Source: Acidobacteriota bacterium (GTDB lineage Bacteria; Acidobacteriota; Terriglobia; Terriglobales; Acidobacteriaceae). From it: 35,163 nt of DNA. The translations under genes and the position numbers were made by a program. The DNA lies in the NCBI GenBank assembly GCA_021793595.1, contig JAJYSL010000024.1:1-35163 (forward strand), read 5' to 3'. This document shows positions 1-7,101 of the stretch, piece after piece. Under the pieces are notes generated by a model, which saw nothing but the letters and a program-made list of their open reading frames with translations, was not told where the DNA came from and made no database searches. The stretch's first letter is position 1. Each line of letters starts with the position of its first letter.

Positions 1-298
1 TCGTGGCGTACTTCTCGTTTTTTGTTAGATGGTGGAAACGATAGAAAATGTTGTTCATTCCCATCAGCGCTCCCGCGGTCTTCACTGCATCTACCTGCTC
101 CGCCGTCAGATGCTCCGCCGCAGCCTGCAGCGCGGCCCTTGTCAAGGCCGGCTGCCGGGTGGCGATTGCGCTTACCAGTAACGATCCCCACGCCTGCGTC
201 TTTGTGAGCTCCGTGTTTTGGCGAACCAGGGAAGAGTAATTCAGTTTCAGGTCCTTCGCATATTCCGGAAGACCGTCGATCAACTCATCAAGAGACAT
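1..298 (-). CDS. ahpD: Alkyl hydroperoxide reductase AhpD, 3'-truncated by window edge
   Basis: This is the N-terminal 99 residues of an AhpD-type protein, starting at the ATG at 298. Its opening reads MSLDELIDGLPEYAKDLKLN and a later stretch has MGMNNIFYRF, closely paralleling mycobacterial AhpD. In that family AhpD is an adaptor that passes electrons from a lipoamide-linked dehydrogenase to AhpC. The catalytic CxxC and its partner Glu and His would lie beyond the window edge, so activity cannot be judged here. It follows ahpC by 23 bases on the same strand, as expected for a two-gene peroxidase operon. Identification is firm; completeness is unknown. Confidence 0.9.
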   Translation of the reverse strand, partial: MSLDELIDGLPEYAKDLKLNYSSLVRQNTELTKTQAWGSLLVSAIATRQPALTRAALQAAAEHLTAEQVDAVKTAGALMGMNNIFYRFHHLTKNEKYAT

Positions 299-321
299 GC
301 ATCGTCCTTTCCGTTCGGTCT

Positions 322-864
322 TCAGACCTGCAGCGTGGCGTCGCCTTTTTGCCAGTTGCACGGACACAACTCATCGGTTTGCAATGCATCCAGTACCCGC
401 AGCACTTCCTGCGGATTGCGGCCCACTGAAAGGTCCGTCACGTAGATGAATCGGATGATGTTGTCCGGATCGACCAGGAATGTGGCCCGCTGCGCGACGC
501 CAGCTTTCGCATCCAGAATGCCGAGCTCGCCGGAAAGATCGCGCTTGATGTCGGAAAGCATGGGGAACGGCAAATCTCTCAGGTCTGCATGATGCGTCCG
601 CCAGGCGGCATGCACGTATTCGTTGTCTGTACTGGCCCCCAGAATCTGGCAGTCACGGTCTAGGAACTCGCGATTCAGTTTTCCAAAAGCAGCAATCTCG
701 GTCGGGCAGACGAAGGTAAAATCCTTGGGCCAGAAGAAGTAGAGCTTCCACTTGCCCGCATAGGAATCCTGAGTGACTGTCGTGAAGGCTTTTGCCTCGT
801 CCTTGTCAGTCGAAATGGTGGCGGTTAAAGAAAAATCGGGGAATTTCTCGCCAATTTGCAGCAT
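322..864 (-). CDS. ahpC: Peroxiredoxin AhpC (mycobacterial type)
   Basis: This 180-residue cytoplasmic peroxiredoxin should reduce hydrogen peroxide and organic hydroperoxides. The peroxidatic cysteine is C53 in FVCPTE. Two C-terminal cysteines, C167 and C169, occur as ELCPCNW, the three-cysteine arrangement of mycobacterial AhpC, which is recharged by AhpD rather than by AhpF. The next gene on the strand is ahpD, which supports that pairing. The ATG follows a purine-rich GAAAGAGGCG at a usable distance. The 244 bases upstream carry no gene. I saw no convincing OxyR or PerR site there, so regulation is open. Confidence 0.96.
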   Translation of the reverse strand: MLQIGEKFPDFSLTATISTDKDEAKAFTTVTQDSYAGKWKLYFFWPKDFTFVCPTEIAAFGKLNREFLDRDCQILGASTDNEYVHAAWRTHHADLRDLPFPMLSDIKRDLSGELGILDAKAGVAQRATFLVDPDNIIRFIYVTDLSVGRNPQEVLRVLDALQTDELCPCNWQKGDATLQV

Positions 865-1108
865 GTTTATCGCCTCTTTCAGTTGGTATTCGATGGACTC
901 TGTATGGCGTTCAAATAGCGCCGAAAACGAAAAACAGGGATCAGCCTCAGGATATCAAACCACTCGGACGCAAAAACAAAAACGAAACCTATCGGTCGCC
1001 ATCGCCTCTTTTCATTCATATAGTTAAAGTTGTGCGTCTGCCGCCGAGGAAACTGTTCCGTCTGAGGCCTGCGGATCTGAGCGGTTTCTTGAGATTTCCA
1101 GCGGTGTA

Positions 1109-1543
1109 TCAGTTGGGTTTATGCTTTTGCGGGCGACGAAACCGTTCATCCACCACTTGGCGAGCGGCAAATCCGCCGTCCAGGGTGTGCCAATGGCGAA
1201 TTTCGGTCTCTCCCATCTTCCAGCACAGCAGCACAATTTCCTCCCCCAGCCGGCACGGAAAATCCAGCAGACCGGAGTCGAGATCTTTCACCTGCACGCC
1301 AATCGAGTCGATTTCCGCCAAGGTATCTTTGACCTGCTGCACCGATTTATCCTGCAGGGCGCGTCGCTGCGCTACGGCGGCGATATGGACCAGAGTTCCG
1401 CCGTTCAAAAATATGCGTTGCGACAGTTGCTGTAATTCCTCGGCAATGGATTCTGCCGTCTTCTTAGCTTCCATTGCATTCTTCATCAGCGATTCCAGGA
1501 CCGGAACCAGCGTCTGCGCTTCTTCCAGCGAAAAAGTCTTCAC
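1109..1543 (-). CDS. DUF2203 family protein
   Basis: This 144-residue soluble protein starts at a GTG. The N-terminal half is predicted helical and coiled-coil-like (the MKTFSLEEAQ opening is typical of the family). The C-terminal part has LDSGLLDFPCR, then VLLCWKMGE and a WHTLDGGFAARQ-like stretch (residues about 88-130), which I recognise as the DUF2203 signature. Function is unknown. It starts only three bases after the nadA stop codon, so the two are probably co-transcribed and the GTG likely relies on coupled translation. The link to NAD synthesis may be positional only. Confidence 0.82.
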   Translation of the reverse strand: MKTFSLEEAQTLVPVLESLMKNAMEAKKTAESIAEELQQLSQRIFLNGGTLVHIAAVAQRRALQDKSVQQVKDTLAEIDSIGVQVKDLDSGLLDFPCRLGEEIVLLCWKMGETEIRHWHTLDGGFAARQVVDERFRRPQKHKPN

Positions 1544-1546
1544 TCG

Positions 1547-2698
1547 CTACCCCCGTATCTCCAGCATACGGCCAAGCGCCACGGCGGCCCAGTGCTTGAT
1601 GTCGTCGCTGACTCGGATGCGATTCACCACCCGCCCCTCCACCAAATTTTCAAGTGCCCAAGCCAGATGTTGCGGCGATATCCGGAACATGGTCGTGCAC
1701 AGGCAGCCGGACTCGTCCAGGGTGATCACTTTCTTGCCCAGCGGGGCAAACCGCTTGCCCAGCCGGTTCACCAAGTGGATCTCGGTCCCGACCGCGAACA
1801 TCGATCCTTCCGGCGCCTCCTCAATAATTTTAATCAGCCTCTCCGTCGATCCGATCGCGTCGGCCTTCCGACAAACCTCCAACCTGCATTCCGGATGTAC
1901 AATCACCTGAATCCCCGGATACGTGGCACGCACTCTGTCGGCATGTTCTGGCAAAAAGCGCTGATGGACGGAGCAATGCCCTTTCCACAAAATCACCTTC
2001 GCCGCGCGCAACCGCTCCGGCGTAACACCGCCGTTGATCTGGTATGGATCCCACACCACGGTCTCTGATAAAGGAATTCCCATTGCGTAGGCGGTGTAGC
2101 GGCCAAGGTGCTGGTCGGGCAGGAAAAGGATGCGACTGCCCCGCGCAAACGCCCACTTGAATGCCGCAGCGGTGTTGGAGGAAGTACAGACCAGGCCGCC
2201 ACGTTCGCCGCAAAACGCCTTGATCGCCGCCGTGGAATTCATGTACGTCAGCGGAATCAGACCGCCCCCGGCCGGCGAATCGAGTCCGGCGACATGCAGT
2301 TTGTCCCAGCATTCTTCCACTTGGGAAATGTCCGCCATGTCGGCCATCGAACAGCCTGCATTCAGGTCTGGCAGGATGACTTGCTGCCAGGGCTGCGCTA
2401 GAATATCGGCGCTTTCGGCCATGAAATGCACGCCGCAGAAAAGGATGTAGCGTCCTTCGGATTCCGAGGCAATCTTCGACAATTTGTAGGAATCGCCGGT
2501 GTAGTCGGCGAAGCGAATCACCTCATCCCGCTGGTAATGGTGCCCAAGGATGAGTGCGTCTTTGCCCAGGCGAGCCCGGGCAGCGGCGATGCGACCATCC
2601 ATCGTGTGGTCTGGCATCGCAAGATAATTGTCCAGCGAACACGCCTCAGGCGTCGTTTCTGCTGGCATCGATACTACAGGTTCGACGAGTGTAGCCAC
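1547..2698 (-). CDS. nadA: Quinolinate synthase NadA
   Basis: This 383-residue [4Fe-4S] enzyme condenses iminoaspartate (made by NadB) with dihydroxyacetone phosphate to give quinolinate, the precursor of NAD. Diagnostic stretches are LGHHYQRDEV (51-60), LNAGCSMAD (112-120), CTSSN (171-175), WKGHCSVHQRF (238-248) and GCLCTTM (331-337). By comparison with E. coli NadA the cluster ligands should be C116, C242 and C332 or C334. The spacing from C116 to C242 is about 40 residues longer than in E. coli because of extra sequence around residues 137-147 and 211-235. The start is a GTG preceded by a G-rich AAGGCGG. nadB is in the window at 7098-8699 but not adjacent; nadC is absent. Confidence 0.96.
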   Translation of the reverse strand: MATLVEPVVSMPAETTPEACSLDNYLAMPDHTMDGRIAAARARLGKDALILGHHYQRDEVIRFADYTGDSYKLSKIASESEGRYILFCGVHFMAESADILAQPWQQVILPDLNAGCSMADMADISQVEECWDKLHVAGLDSPAGGGLIPLTYMNSTAAIKAFCGERGGLVCTSSNTAAAFKWAFARGSRILFLPDQHLGRYTAYAMGIPLSETVVWDPYQINGGVTPERLRAAKVILWKGHCSVHQRFLPEHADRVRATYPGIQVIVHPECRLEVCRKADAIGSTERLIKIIEEAPEGSMFAVGTEIHLVNRLGKRFAPLGKKVITLDESGCLCTTMFRISPQHLAWALENLVEGRVVNRIRVSDDIKHWAAVALGRMLEIRG

Positions 2699-3155
2699 GT
2701 TATTTCCGCCTTCAGTTCCTTGCCTTCATTGCAATGGAACGGGGATGTTGAAAGCATTTCCCTATGTTGTTGCAGTGGGTTCACTGTGGCTCCGGCTTTT
2801 TTTGGCCTTACCACCCAACCCACGGGGTTGTTGCAACATTGATTGGACGTTTCAAATGAGCGTCCGATTCAGCCCAATTGAAGATTCCTTTCATCAGATT
2901 GTAATACGCCCGGCCCTTCAATTCCTCCCGCCCGGTTGTCGAACTGGTTTCCAGATCGCTCGAAACACGCTTCCAGGGCACAGGTCGAATGCCATTTTCC
3001 ATCCTTCTAAAAACCATATGAAAAAGGCCCTATTCCACCGCAATGTTTAGGCATATAGTGGCTAGAATGCGGTTCTGGATCGAGCAGTATCCAGTCCCCG
3101 GCACGGAATCGACATCCCCGGAGGAATAGACCGCCATGTCTCAGGAGGGGCTCGG
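2699..3155. other. Gene-free region between divergent nadA and CBS gene
   Basis: This 457-base stretch separates two divergently oriented genes and should hold both promoters. Both edges lack a close -10 and -35 pair that I would call. A TAGAAT at 3065-3070 is a possible -10 for the plus-strand gene, without a good -35. A 69-codon minus-strand frame (2808-3017) is open but has no Shine-Dalgarno and no recognisable family. The 15-mer CCTTACCACCCAACC at 2806-2820 recurs at 21240-21254, also intergenic. Confidence 0.5.
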
Positions 3156-3608
3156 ATGAAGATTTCTGACACGGTTGGATTGGTGCTGCGCAACAAGACT
3201 CACAAAGAGGTTCTTTCGATTACGCCGGACCAGTCAGTCTACGAAGCGGTCGAAAAGATGGCCGAGAACGACATCGGCGCGTTGCTGGTCCTGTCTGACA
3301 ACAAACTCGTCGGCATGCTCTCCGAGCGCGATTACGCCCGCAAAGTCGCCCTGATGGGCCATTCCTCCAAAGAGACTAAAGTCCACGAAATCATGACGAG
3401 CCCGGTATTCTTCGTCACACCGCAACACACGGTGGACGAATGCATGACCCTGATGACACAGCATCATTTCCGTCACCTGCCCGTCTGTCAAGATGAGCAC
3501 GTGCTGGGAGTGATCTCGATCGGCGACCTGGTGAAGTGGGTGATTTCCGGCCAGGCTCATGCCATTGAGCAGTTGGAGGGTTACATCACCGGCGCTTACC
3601 CCGGATAG
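3156..3608 (+). CDS. Tandem CBS-domain protein
   Basis: This 150-residue soluble protein consists almost entirely of two CBS domains, roughly residues 15-72 and 82-140. Typical strings are [20 protein letters not shown] in the first and HHFRHLPVC followed by [11 protein letters not shown] in the second. A paired CBS unit normally binds adenine nucleotides (AMP, ATP, SAM or similar) and acts as an energy or ligand sensor. There is no fused enzyme or transporter domain, so its effector target is unknown. An upstream CAGGAGGGG sits about eight bases before the ATG and supports the start. It stands alone, 119 bases upstream of tatB. Confidence 0.93.
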   Translation: MKISDTVGLVLRNKTHKEVLSITPDQSVYEAVEKMAENDIGALLVLSDNKLVGMLSERDYARKVALMGHSSKETKVHEIMTSPVFFVTPQHTVDECMTLMTQHHFRHLPVCQDEHVLGVISIGDLVKWVISGQAHAIEQLEGYITGAYPG

Positions 3609-3727
3609 GTCCGCGGGACAGGTTTGTAAACCAGGGTTTGGCAACCCGTTCATCCAAACGGAGCCGAGAGGGGTCCCCCTTCCGTAGGATTGTTCCGCCC
3701 AGCGCTACTTCAGTATGATGGAACCTG

Positions 3728-4360
3728 ATGAGTCTGCCCGATACAGTCTTTATCTTCGTGTTGGCCCTGATCATTTTCGGGCCCAAAAAACTGCCTGAAA
3801 TTGGGCGCCAATTGGGAAAATTGGTCGGCGAATTTCGACGCGCAAGCAACGAATTCAAGTTTCAGATTGAAGAGGAGCTGCGGCTGGCGGAATTGTCCGA
3901 TCGCAACACGATCACTCCTGCAAAGAAAGAACTGGAAACCTCGGCGTCTGCTGAAGCCTCCGATTCTCCTATTCCTGACCAACCGTATCCCGAGGAAACA
4001 TTGCCTGTCGGCCAATATCCGAACATCGATGCCGTCAATCCTCAGGATTTAACTCCGACAGAATCAACCGAAGCGGAAGCCGCGCCGATCTCAACGCACG
4101 AGCAGGCTGTTGCCGAGAACCCTTCAGCCCCCCCCGGTATCAATCCGGCGACGGGCGCTGAGCCTCGAACTGTGCCCCCCTACGAAGTGACCCCAGTCGA
4201 GGCCGATGCGACGGCAATTGCCAGTGAGGCGGCGTCCGCAGAAGAACCCCATCCGTCTGCGAACCATATTTCATCGTCGACAGGTGAACACTCCCAGCCC
4301 AATCACAAGCCCGCCGATCCCTATGCTGCACCCGCGGTAGCGGACGTCGCTCATGGTTGA
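3728..4360 (+). CDS. tatB: Sec-independent translocase subunit TatB (TatA/B family)
   Basis: This 210-residue protein has the TatA/B plan. It starts with a short N-terminal membrane helix (residues 4-17), the FGPKKLPEIGR hinge (18-28) and an amphipathic helix to about residue 60. TatB binds twin-arginine signal peptides together with TatC. The fit to TatB rather than TatA rests on the longer charged helix (GEFRRASNEFKFQIEEELR) and on adjacency to tatC. The last 140 or so residues are rich in Pro, Ala, Glu and Thr, probably disordered, acidic and cytoplasmic. It overlaps tatC by eight bases. A TatA was not seen in this window. Confidence 0.88.
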   Translation: MSLPDTVFIFVLALIIFGPKKLPEIGRQLGKLVGEFRRASNEFKFQIEEELRLAELSDRNTITPAKKELETSASAEASDSPIPDQPYPEETLPVGQYPNIDAVNPQDLTPTESTEAEAAPISTHEQAVAENPSAPPGINPATGAEPRTVPPYEVTPVEADATAIASEAASAEEPHPSANHISSSTGEHSQPNHKPADPYAAPAVADVAHG

Positions 4361-5162
4361 TCTGCTGGACCGTGCCCGTACGGCTGTGGGCGATCGAGCC
4401 GAATTACCCGGTATGAGCCTGTTGGAACACCTGCAGGAGTTGCGCAAACGCCTGGTGTATTCCCTGCTCTCCATCGGCGTCGGCTTCTTTGTTGCCTACG
4501 GTTTCCACCAGCGCATCGCCGCGTTCATGATTGCGCCCATCACCAAGGCCCTGAATGCGCATCACCTGAATACCCAGTTGGTCTATCTCAACCCGATGGA
4601 CCCCTTCAACTTCTTTCTGAAGATTGGATTGTTCGGTGGCATCATTGTCGCCTCGCCATTCATTCTGTACCAGGTGTGGCTGTTCATCGCTCCGGGCCTG
4701 TATCAAAACGAGAAACGCTACCTGATCCCCTTCATGTCCGCAACGGTGGGATTGTTCCTGCTCGGTGCATTTTTCGGATACCGATTCGTATACCCCGGCG
4801 CACTCGAGTTTCTCATCGGCTACGGTTCGCAATTCAAGCCAATGGTCACTATCGGCGAATACACAGAGCTATTCCTGACCGTAATCCTTGGTCTGGGCAT
4901 TGTGTTTGAGCTGCCGATTCTCGTCTTCTTTCTGGCATTGTTCGGAATTGTGAATTCCCGCTGGCTGTGGAAGAACATCCGCTACGCCATTCTGGTCATC
5001 TTTATCATCGCCGGAATTATTACCCCTACACCCGATCCGCTGAGCATGTGCCTGTTTGCGACACCGATGTTGATGCTCTATGTGATCAGCATCGGCGTGG
5101 CTCACATGGTGCACCCGGATGCGCGAAACCGTCGAAAGAAAGAGAAACCGGAGGCTCCATGA
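4353..5162 (+). CDS. tatC: Sec-independent translocase subunit TatC
   Basis: This 269-residue inner-membrane protein has about six hydrophobic spans. It carries the conserved N-terminal MSLLEHLQELRKRL (residues 21-34), which includes the cytoplasmic surface that recognises twin-arginine signals. With TatB it forms the receptor of the Tat translocase for folded proteins. The reading frame begins eight bases inside tatB and its TGA overlaps the next ATG (ATGA), so translation of tatB, tatC and the downstream M28 gene is probably coupled. The C-terminus is basic, ending in RRKKEKPEAP. Confidence 0.96.
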   Translation: MVDLLDRARTAVGDRAELPGMSLLEHLQELRKRLVYSLLSIGVGFFVAYGFHQRIAAFMIAPITKALNAHHLNTQLVYLNPMDPFNFFLKIGLFGGIIVASPFILYQVWLFIAPGLYQNEKRYLIPFMSATVGLFLLGAFFGYRFVYPGALEFLIGYGSQFKPMVTIGEYTELFLTVILGLGIVFELPILVFFLALFGIVNSRWLWKNIRYAILVIFIIAGIITPTPDPLSMCLFATPMLMLYVISIGVAHMVHPDARNRRKKEKPEAP

Positions 5163-6106
5163 AGCGTTGGACGAAAGCGAGAAGTCTGACGTTTTTCATC
5201 GTTGTCTGCAGTCTCGCAATCTCTTCTCTCGCCGCAGCTCAGAGTCGCAAGCACACCCGCGGCGCGGCGCACATCGCGTTCAATGGAGGCCGCGCCTACC
5301 AGTATGCGCAAGACATCGTGAAATGTGGCCCGCGCTGGATTGGCAGTCCGGGTCATGTATGCGCGGAAACTTTTCTCAAGAAGCAATTCGCCAAAGACAA
5401 TCTTGAAGAGGATACATTCGCCGCCAATACGCCGGCCGGCATGATGACGATGCATAACTTCATCGTCAAATTTCCAGGGAAAAAGCCGGGGATTGTCGTC
5501 CTCGCTTCGCATTATGAGACCAACTATCCGCTGCGCAACATTCACTATGTCGGTGCCAACGACGGTGCTTCTACCAGTGGGCTGCTGGTCGAAATGGGAA
5601 ACATCCTGCGCGGGCACACGCTGGACGGAAATAGCGTTTGGCTTGTGTTTTTCGATGGTGAAGAGGCGATCCAACAATGGTCCGACACTGATTCCCTGTA
5701 CGGCAGCCGTCACCTGGCCGCCAAATGGGACCGCGATGGCACGCTGAAGCGCATCAAGGCATTTTTGCTGGTCGATATGATCGGCGACAAGGACCTCGAC
5801 ATCGCCCGCGACCAAAATTCCACACCTTGGCTGCTTGATTTGGTGGATCAAGCCGCGAAGCAGGTAGGCGACCAGTCTTATTTTTTCGCCACCACAAACG
5901 CGATTGAAGACGACCATCTGCCATTCGTCGAGCGTGGTGTTCCCTGTGCCGACCTGATCGACTACGATTACGGCCCACATAGTTTTATGCTTCCGGACGG
6001 TTATCATCACACCGCCCAGGACACCATGGACAAAATCAGCGCCCATAGTTTGACCGTGGTCGGACAGACTGTTCTTGAAACCATCCATTTGCTGAATCAG
6101 AAATAG
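5159..6106 (+). CDS. Secreted M28-family zinc enzyme, glutaminyl cyclase-like
   Basis: This 315-residue protein has an N-terminal signal peptide (about residues 1-27, LAAAQ cleavage region). I chose the ATG overlapping the tatC stop because it begins the signal sequence; the frame is open further upstream only inside tatC. The catalytic body matches animal-type glutaminyl-peptide cyclotransferases: SHYE (117-120), GANDGAS (132-138), FFDGEEA (164-170), SLYGSRHLA (179-187), DDHLPF (251-256) and HHTAQDT (283-289). Expected zinc ligands are D135, E169 and H284, with acid/base E168 and network residues D207 and D252. It may make N-terminal pyroglutamate or act as an aminopeptidase. The signal peptide has no twin-arginine pair, so Sec export is likely despite the tat neighbours. 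Confidence 0.88.
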   Translation: MKRWTKARSLTFFIVVCSLAISSLAAAQSRKHTRGAAHIAFNGGRAYQYAQDIVKCGPRWIGSPGHVCAETFLKKQFAKDNLEEDTFAANTPAGMMTMHNFIVKFPGKKPGIVVLASHYETNYPLRNIHYVGANDGASTSGLLVEMGNILRGHTLDGNSVWLVFFDGEEAIQQWSDTDSLYGSRHLAAKWDRDGTLKRIKAFLLVDMIGDKDLDIARDQNSTPWLLDLVDQAAKQVGDQSYFFATTNAIEDDHLPFVERGVPCADLIDYDYGPHSFMLPDGYHHTAQDTMDKISAHSLTVVGQTVLETIHLLNQK

Positions 6107-6114
6107 ATCCATTC

Positions 6115-7101
6115 ATGGCCTGTGGCAGCAACTTCATGGTCGATCATTCGTTCGGCGGGGCGCCGCTATGGTTATGGCTGCTCTTCCATGCGCTGGTGTT
6201 CGGCCTTCTTATCGTCGATTGGGTTTTCACCAGGAAGGCGCGCCAAGAGCACGTGCTGGTTCGACGTTCGAATTGGCTGACGGCGGCTTGGATCACGGCG
6301 GCGTTGTTGTTTGCACTCGTCGTCTACCGCGCGCTGTCGAAGCAATACGCGTTGGAATACCTGACTGGATATGGCATCGAAGAATCCCTGAGCATCGACA
6401 ATCTGTTCGTCTTTCTGGTCCTGTTTCAAGCCTTCGGCCTGAAGCTGATGCAGCAGCGCAGAGTACTCTTCTTCGGAGTTCTGGGCGCGATTGTCATGCG
6501 TGCCGCCATGATCCTCGCCGGTATTGGGTTGCTAAACACTTTCTCCTGGATGAATTACATCTTCGGTGCGATCCTGCTCTACACCGCGTTTCATCTGCTT
6601 CGAAAATCGCTTCAGTCCCAGCCGGAACGTCCCCTGTTTTGGATGGACTGGCTCAATCGACATCCGCCTATGGCCAGGGAAAAACATCCGTATCGATTCT
6701 TCGTTCGGGAAGAAGGCCATCTGCGCTTTACACCCCTGTTCATCGCACTGTTGGCCATTGAAACCACGGACCTGCTGTTTGCCACGGACTCTATTCCCGC
6801 CGTGCTAGCGGTCTCGCATCATCCATTCATCGTCTACTCATCCAATATTTTCGGGGTATTGGGATTGCGATCGCTCTATTTTGCGCTGGCCTCCGTGATG
6901 CAACGGCTGCACAAGTTGCGCTATGGGCTGGTGGTGATTTTGATCTTTGTCGGCGGCAAGATGATGCTGGGCAACGTCGTCACCGTTCCGATTTGGGTTT
7001 CGCTCACCGTGCTGGCTTCCGCTGTAACCATCGCGGCGGTGTGGTCGCTCTTGTCAGAACCGACTGCGAAAGAAAACTCGCATCCCGCGAAATCAGACTA
7101 G
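6115..7101 (+). CDS. TerC/Alx family integral membrane metal transporter
   Basis: This 328-residue inner-membrane protein has about eight or nine hydrophobic spans. Family hallmarks are GYGIEESLSIDNLFVF (residues 83-98) and ETTDLLFATDSIPAVLAV (about 215-232), whose buried acidic residues form the metal path. TerC/Alx proteins are associated with manganese export, pH response and, in Bacillus, metalation of exported enzymes. It starts eight bases after the M28 gene. A second ATG at 6136 is also possible, as neither start has a good Shine-Dalgarno. No room exists upstream for a yybP-ykoY riboswitch. Its TAG overlaps the nadB stop on the other strand. Confidence 0.93.
   Translation: MACGSNFMVDHSFGGAPLWLWLLFHALVFGLLIVDWVFTRKARQEHVLVRRSNWLTAAWITAALLFALVVYRALSKQYALEYLTGYGIEESLSIDNLFVFLVLFQAFGLKLMQQRRVLFFGVLGAIVMRAAMILAGIGLLNTFSWMNYIFGAILLYTAFHLLRKSLQSQPERPLFWMDWLNRHPPMAREKHPYRFFVREEGHLRFTPLFIALLAIETTDLLFATDSIPAVLAVSHHPFIVYSSNIFGVLGLRSLYFALASVMQRLHKLRYGLVVILIFVGGKMMLGNVVTVPIWVSLTVLASAVTIAAVWSLLSEPTAKENSHPAKSD

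Noticed and set aside
792..1910. 372-codon plus-strand open frame over DUF2203 and nadA
   Set aside because: It lies antisense to two genes with clear families, has a very Ser/Arg/Pro-rich composition typical of a shadow frame and no ribosome site.
2808..3017. 69-codon minus-strand small gene in the nadA/CBS spacer
   Set aside because: No Shine-Dalgarno, no known family, and open frames of this length are common by chance at this G+C.
3634..3647. Hairpin GGGTTTGGCAACCC after the CBS gene, possible terminator
   Set aside because: The stem is only five pairs and no T-run follows, so an intrinsic terminator is not supported; the inverted repeat at 3621-3632 is also short.
3690..3719. TTGTTC-18-TATGAT promoter for tatB
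   Set aside because: The -10 ends only eight bases before the ATG, which would make the message leaderless while a GGAA ribosome site seems present; not consistent enough to annotate.
5159..5239. Twin-arginine signal on the M28 enzyme next to tatC
   Set aside because: The N-terminus begins MKRWTKARSLTFF, with no consecutive arginines in the required motif; an ordinary Sec signal fits.
5102..6112. 336-codon minus-strand open frame opposite the M28 gene
   Set aside because: It is antisense to a well-conserved gene; its protein shows no domain and it mirrors codon bias of the real strand.
6107..6114. yybP-ykoY manganese riboswitch upstream of terC
   Set aside because: Only eight bases separate the genes, so no riboswitch can fit.
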